The translations under genes were made by a program, and so were the position numbers. Shown piece by piece: positions 9,301 to 11,343 of a stretch of DNA of 11,343 nucleotides. The first letter of the stretch is position 1. Each line of letters begins with the position of its first letter. The notes beneath the pieces are model-generated. The model was given only the letters and a program-made list of their open reading frames with translations, did not search any database and was not told where the DNA came from. Source of the DNA: Parachlamydiaceae bacterium (GTDB lineage Bacteria; Chlamydiota; Chlamydiia; Chlamydiales; Parachlamydiaceae); NCBI GenBank assembly GCA_013698165.1, contig JACCVN010000513.1:1-11343 (forward strand), read 5' to 3'.

Positions 9301-9451
9301 AGGAGGCGGGCAATAATAACTTTGGCTTTTAGACTGCATGAAAACTCCCGCGGTTAAGTGACACCGTTAATATAAGATGGGGTCACTTTCGATCGCTTAA
9401 CCCCGGGCTTTGGCGCAGTTTAAAAGCCAAAGTTCTTGTTGCCCACCTCCT
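9301..9451. mobile_element. 151-bp MITE-like palindromic element flanked by TTA
   Basis: The outer 31 bp at 9301-9331 and the reverse complement of 9421-9451 match at 28 of 31 positions (AGGAGGYGGGCAAYAA then AACTTTGGCTTTTA). Pairing continues inward with smaller mismatches (ACTGC, CCG, GGTTAAG). An inner hairpin, AGTGAC with GTCACT, closes around a loop centred near 9376. TTA stands at both ends (9299-9301 and 9451-9453), as expected of a 3-bp target duplication, or TA for an IS630/Tc1-type element. There is no coding capacity. It fills most of the gap between the phosphatase and kinase genes, and its edge overlaps the phosphatase stop codon. As RNA it would form a very stable hairpin and might lower read-through into the kinase gene. 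Confidence 0.7.
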
Positions 9452-10710
9452 TAGCAACCATTATGTCGAGAAGTACCAAAAGTTTTAGTAGTGATTATAT
9501 TTTGTAAGAGAGGGTTTTTTTTTTCTGCTTGTGCATAGAACCTCAAGCAAAAAAGAGCAATATCGTCGGATTGTTCGACACCCTTTGTAAACAGCTTGAT
9601 ATCTTCTGTCACTGCATTAATTAATTTTTCTAAAGGTGCTTGAGTATTTTTGAGTAAGATTTTTTCAAGTCTGCTGTTAGAGTACAGTTTTTTATCGATA
9701 TTCATAGCTTCTGTCACACCGTCAGTATAGAGAAAGAGGCAATCGTTGTCTGATAATGAAACGCTTTGTTGAACAAAATTCATGTTTGGATCGATCAGTA
9801 GATTGTCATCTAGTCCAAGCGGGATGTTGTTGCCGCCTTCAGAGATTTTAATTAGTTTGTTATTTGAAATGATGTAGGGGTGAGTATGGCCGGCATTTGA
9901 ATATTCTAATGCACCTGTGCTTACATCAAGAATCCCATAGAAGGCTGTGACAAACATGCAAGCGGGATTGTCGGGGGTGAGGAGTTTATCTACCTTCTCC
10001 AATGCCTCACTGCTTGTCGTACAATGGCGTGCGACAGATCTAAAAAGTGTTTTCGCAATAGCCATAAAGAGTGAAGCGGAAATGCTTTTTCCTGAGACAT
10101 CCGCAATGATAAGGCCTATGCGATCCTTATCGAGCTGAAAGAAATCAAAAAAATCTCCACCGATTTGTTTGGCAGGCAAGACAGTCCCAAGAAGTTCAAA
10201 ACGATTGTCAAAGCTTCGGAAAATTTCATATGTTTGAGGTTGCATAGCTTGCTGAATTTTCCTGGCAATATCCAGCTCTTTCTCAATGTCTAAAAGTCGA
10301 TCTTTGGTCGCTTGGCTTTCGATGAGATGAATATACTGCAGGATAATTTTTTCGATTGTTTTTTCGAGATCTTCAAAATCGATAGGCTTTGTCACAAAAT
10401 CGGCAGCGCCTTTGTTCATTGCGCTTCTAATATTAGACATGTCTCCATACGCAGAGATTACAATTGCGCGATAAGGCCTATCAAGCGCTTCTAGACGCGA
10501 AAGCAGGGTTAATCCGTCCATTTCGGGCATATTGATGTCGGTCAATATAATGCCAAGATCCTTAATCTCTTCGAGTTTTTTTAAAGCTTCAACTCCATTG
10601 CGTGTGAAAAGAAATTCATATTCGTGGTTGGCAATTTTTTTTCGAAATTTCTGAGTGATTAAAAGCTCTAAGTCCGGTTCATCATCAACGACGAGGATTT
10701 TTACAGCCAT
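9451..10710 (-). CDS. Response regulator with SpoIIE/RsbU-type PP2C phosphatase output
   Basis: This 419-residue protein has two domains. Residues 4-122 are a CheY-like receiver with acidic D9 and D10, phosphate acceptor D58 (TDINMPEMDG), S86 and K108 (TKPI). A helical linker (about 130-156) ends in the DIARKIQQAMQP signature typical of RsbU-like proteins. Residues 170-392 are a PPM/SpoIIE Ser/Thr phosphatase with all metal-binding motifs: GGDFFD (184-189), ADVSGK (203-208), YTDGVTEA (328-335) and SDD (381-383). It should remove phosphate from a protein Ser or Thr, classically an anti-anti-sigma factor, under control of D58 phosphorylation. I chose the ATG at 10710 because AGGG lies 7 bases upstream and the receiver begins at once (MAVKILVVDDE). 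An in-frame ATG at 10755 would add 15 residues but has no ribosome binding site. The last 27 residues lie outside the domain and end at the border of the palindromic element. Likely partner: the histidine kinase downstream. Confidence 0.94.
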   Translation of the reverse strand: MAVKILVVDDEPDLELLITQKFRKKIANHEYEFLFTRNGVEALKKLEEIKDLGIILTDINMPEMDGLTLLSRLEALDRPYRAIVISAYGDMSNIRSAMNKGAADFVTKPIDFEDLEKTIEKIILQYIHLIESQATKDRLLDIEKELDIARKIQQAMQPQTYEIFRSFDNRFELLGTVLPAKQIGGDFFDFFQLDKDRIGLIIADVSGKSISASLFMAIAKTLFRSVARHCTTSSEALEKVDKLLTPDNPACMFVTAFYGILDVSTGALEYSNAGHTHPYIISNNKLIKISEGGNNIPLGLDDNLLIDPNMNFVQQSVSLSDNDCLFLYTDGVTEAMNIDKKLYSNSRLEKILLKNTQAPLEKLINAVTEDIKLFTKGVEQSDDIALFCLRFYAQAEKKNPLLQNIITTKTFGTSRHNGC

Positions 10711-10716
10711 TAGTTT

Positions 10717-10722
10717 ACCCTG
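10717..10722 (-). promoter_or_regulatory. Ribosome binding site that decides the phosphatase start
   Basis: On the minus strand CAGGGT is followed 7 bases after AGGG by the ATG at 10710. The longer in-frame start at 10755 is preceded by AAAACGTAA, with no purine-rich site, so the shorter protein is favoured. Confidence 0.65.
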
Positions 10723-10814
10723 AATGCTAATGAAAAAACGAAAGATAAAAAACATTTACGTTTTAGATAGGTTTTCGAAAGCGATGACATGCCAAATATT
10801 CTCTTTTCTTGGGT

Positions 10815-10847
10815 GGATAGGGTTATAATTATTTTTATACCTTATCC
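10815..10847. promoter_or_regulatory. Inverted repeat over the -10 box, possible operator
   Basis: GGATAGGGTTATAA (10815-10828) pairs with TTATACCTTATCC (10835-10847) with one substitution and one extra base. The right arm covers the predicted -10 box of the phosphatase promoter. A dimeric regulator bound here would block transcription. AT-rich sequence can form such pairs by chance, so this is tentative. Confidence 0.35.
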
Positions 10848-10862
10848 GTGGTGGTATGCCAA
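10834..10862 (-). promoter_or_regulatory. Sigma70-type promoter for the phosphatase-kinase genes
   Basis: On the minus strand TTGGCA (10862-10857) and TATAAA (10839-10834) are separated by exactly 17 bases. Each hexamer differs from consensus at one position. Transcription would start near 10827, giving a leader of about 115 bases before the ATG at 10710. It is the best promoter-like sequence I found in the window and sits at the head of the four co-directional genes. Confidence 0.6.
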
Positions 10863-11102
10863 GAAAAATGTCGAAATTTGTTCACCGAAAGACATTATCG
10901 TGAAATTTTGGGAATTTGTGAGTGAGAAAATGGAGGCTTGTAGGGAGTGCTGTTCAGTTTATGATTTCTGGTTCTGCATTCCTTAAGTAGAGTTTAAATT
11001 TAGAATTAGATTGTGTAAAGCGGGTTTAATAAATAAAATTTGCAGCGCGCTCGCGGGCGGAACGTGGGGGAACGTGGGGGAAAAGTTATGCAAATAGAAC
11101 TA
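10863..11102. other. Gene-free stretch with a doubled 10-bp G-rich unit
   Basis: No gene, RNA or clear regulatory site is seen. The only structure is AACGTGGGGG repeated twice in tandem (11061-11080), just after a GC-rich patch (TGCAGCGCGCTCGCGGGCGG, 11041-11060) that stands out from its AT-rich surroundings. The local base change suggests the edge of inserted or decayed sequence. Confidence 0.5.
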
Positions 11103-11103
11103 G

Positions 11104-11259
11104 TACATTGTTAAGATAGAATTTTCGGCTATTTCTGCGTCAAAGCCCCATGTTTGCCGATCATAAAAGGGGTTGTATTAGTAAATACAGCCCCTTTTAC
11201 GATCGGCAAACCACGGGCTTTGACGCAGAAATAGTCGAAAATCCTACCTTACCAGTGTA
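11104..11259. mobile_element. MITE-like long palindrome bounded by TA
   Basis: The two halves are near-perfect inverted copies of about 76 bp each. The left runs from CATTG at 11106 and the right ends in CAGTG at 11257. Only about ten positions differ, including a patch near 11149. The centre closes as GGGGTTGTATT over AATACAGCCCC with loop AGTA. TA stands at both ends (11104-11105 and 11258-11259), the usual target duplication of IS630/Tc1-mariner elements. Size, lack of coding capacity and full palindromy resemble known MITEs such as Correia or ERIC elements, but the sequence is not one I recognise. It could also act as a bidirectional transcription barrier upstream of the phosphatase promoter. 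Confidence 0.7.
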
Positions 11260-11261
11260 CA

Positions 11262-11285
11262 AGTACATTGTCAAGGCAGTATTTT
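11262..11285 (+). repeat. Second copy of the palindrome's left end, direct orientation
   Basis: AGTACATTG, then AAG, AG and ATTTT, repeats the sequence at 11102-11125 with 20 of 24 bases identical. It begins 2 bases after the palindrome and faces the same way as that element's left end, so it looks like the left end of a second related element that runs out of the window. Confidence 0.55.
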
Positions 11286-11286
11286 G

Positions 11287-11313
11287 AATGCGGCGTCCAA
11301 CACGCCGCATTTT
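11287..11313 (+). terminator. Strong GC-rich hairpin followed by TTTT
   Basis: AATGCGGCGT (11287-11296) pairs perfectly with ACGCCGCATT (11302-11311) around loop CCAAC, and the run TTTT (11310-11313) follows on the plus strand. It has the form of an intrinsic terminator, but no plus-strand gene is seen before it, so it may instead be the internal hairpin of the element starting at 11262. A perfect 14-bp palindrome, CAGCATTAATGCTG, lies 2 bases after the T run (11316-11329). Confidence 0.45.
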
Positions 11314-11343
11314 AGCAGCATTAATGCTGACGTGACTTTAGAG

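Noticed and set aside
10711..10755. Longer start adding 15 residues to the receiver-phosphatase
   Set aside because: No ribosome binding site precedes it, and the extra residues lie ahead of a canonical receiver start. The ATG at 10710 has a well-placed AGGG.
10789..10986. Plus-strand open frame of 65 codons
   Set aside because: It starts without a ribosome binding site, runs across the predicted promoter of the divergent phosphatase gene and has an unusual content of aromatic residues and cysteine. No family is recognisable.
11051..11080. Possible G-quadruplex in GGGCGG and two GGGGG runs
   Set aside because: Only three long G runs exist, so a three-layer quadruplex would need a run split in two. 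Evidence is too weak.
1..11343. CRISPR array, tRNA or rRNA
   Set aside because: No regularly spaced identical repeats, no cloverleaf-like sequence and no rRNA signature were seen. The CACCTCCTTA at 9444-9453 matches the 16S 3' end only over ten bases and belongs to the palindrome edge.

Overview
The window is AT-rich and carries four protein genes, all on the minus strand. The gene content points to an environmental (amoeba-associated) member of the Chlamydiota, such as the Parachlamydiaceae. The clues are a very large Ser/Thr kinase-ATPase-GAF-histidine kinase fusion, a receiver-SpoIIE/PP2C phosphatase, an exported ankyrin-repeat protein and a small protein with a paired hydrophobic region. 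This assignment is inferred from family knowledge. No rRNA, tRNA or other phylogenetic marker is present, and other bacteria that carry these families cannot be excluded.

Layout in the direction of transcription (right to left). A sigma70-type promoter (10834-10862), with an inverted repeat over its -10 box, reads into a receiver-PP2C phosphatase gene (10710-9451). A 151-bp near-palindrome (9301-9451) fills most of the 203-bp gap to a 1871-residue multidomain kinase gene (9247-3632). After a 163-bp gap with an 88-bp palindrome comes a 782-residue ankyrin-repeat protein with a Sec signal peptide (3468-1120). Then, after 82 bp, comes a 237-residue probable membrane protein (1037-324). The left edge (1-323) has two hairpins and low-complexity tandem repeats but no convincing gene. 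The right edge (10711-11343) is gene-free and holds a second long palindrome (11104-11259), what looks like the left end of another related element (from 11262), and a terminator-like hairpin.

How the genes may work together. The kinase has a ligand-sensing GAF domain, an intact histidine-kinase core and an N-terminal Ser/Thr kinase, but no receiver domain. The neighbouring gene supplies a receiver joined to an RsbU-like phosphatase with all its metal-binding residues. The simplest reading is a two-gene phosphorelay in which sensing by the kinase sets phosphatase activity, as in partner-switching control of sigma factors. No anti-sigma factor or anti-anti-sigma target is visible here. The ankyrin protein and the small membrane protein look like host-interaction or envelope proteins, and their link to the signalling pair is only positional.

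The most unusual non-coding feature is the set of long imperfect palindromes in the intergenic spaces. The two largest, almost 2 kb apart, share a 33-bp core (26 of 33 identical) although their outer ends differ. This suggests one family of MITE-like palindromic repeats.
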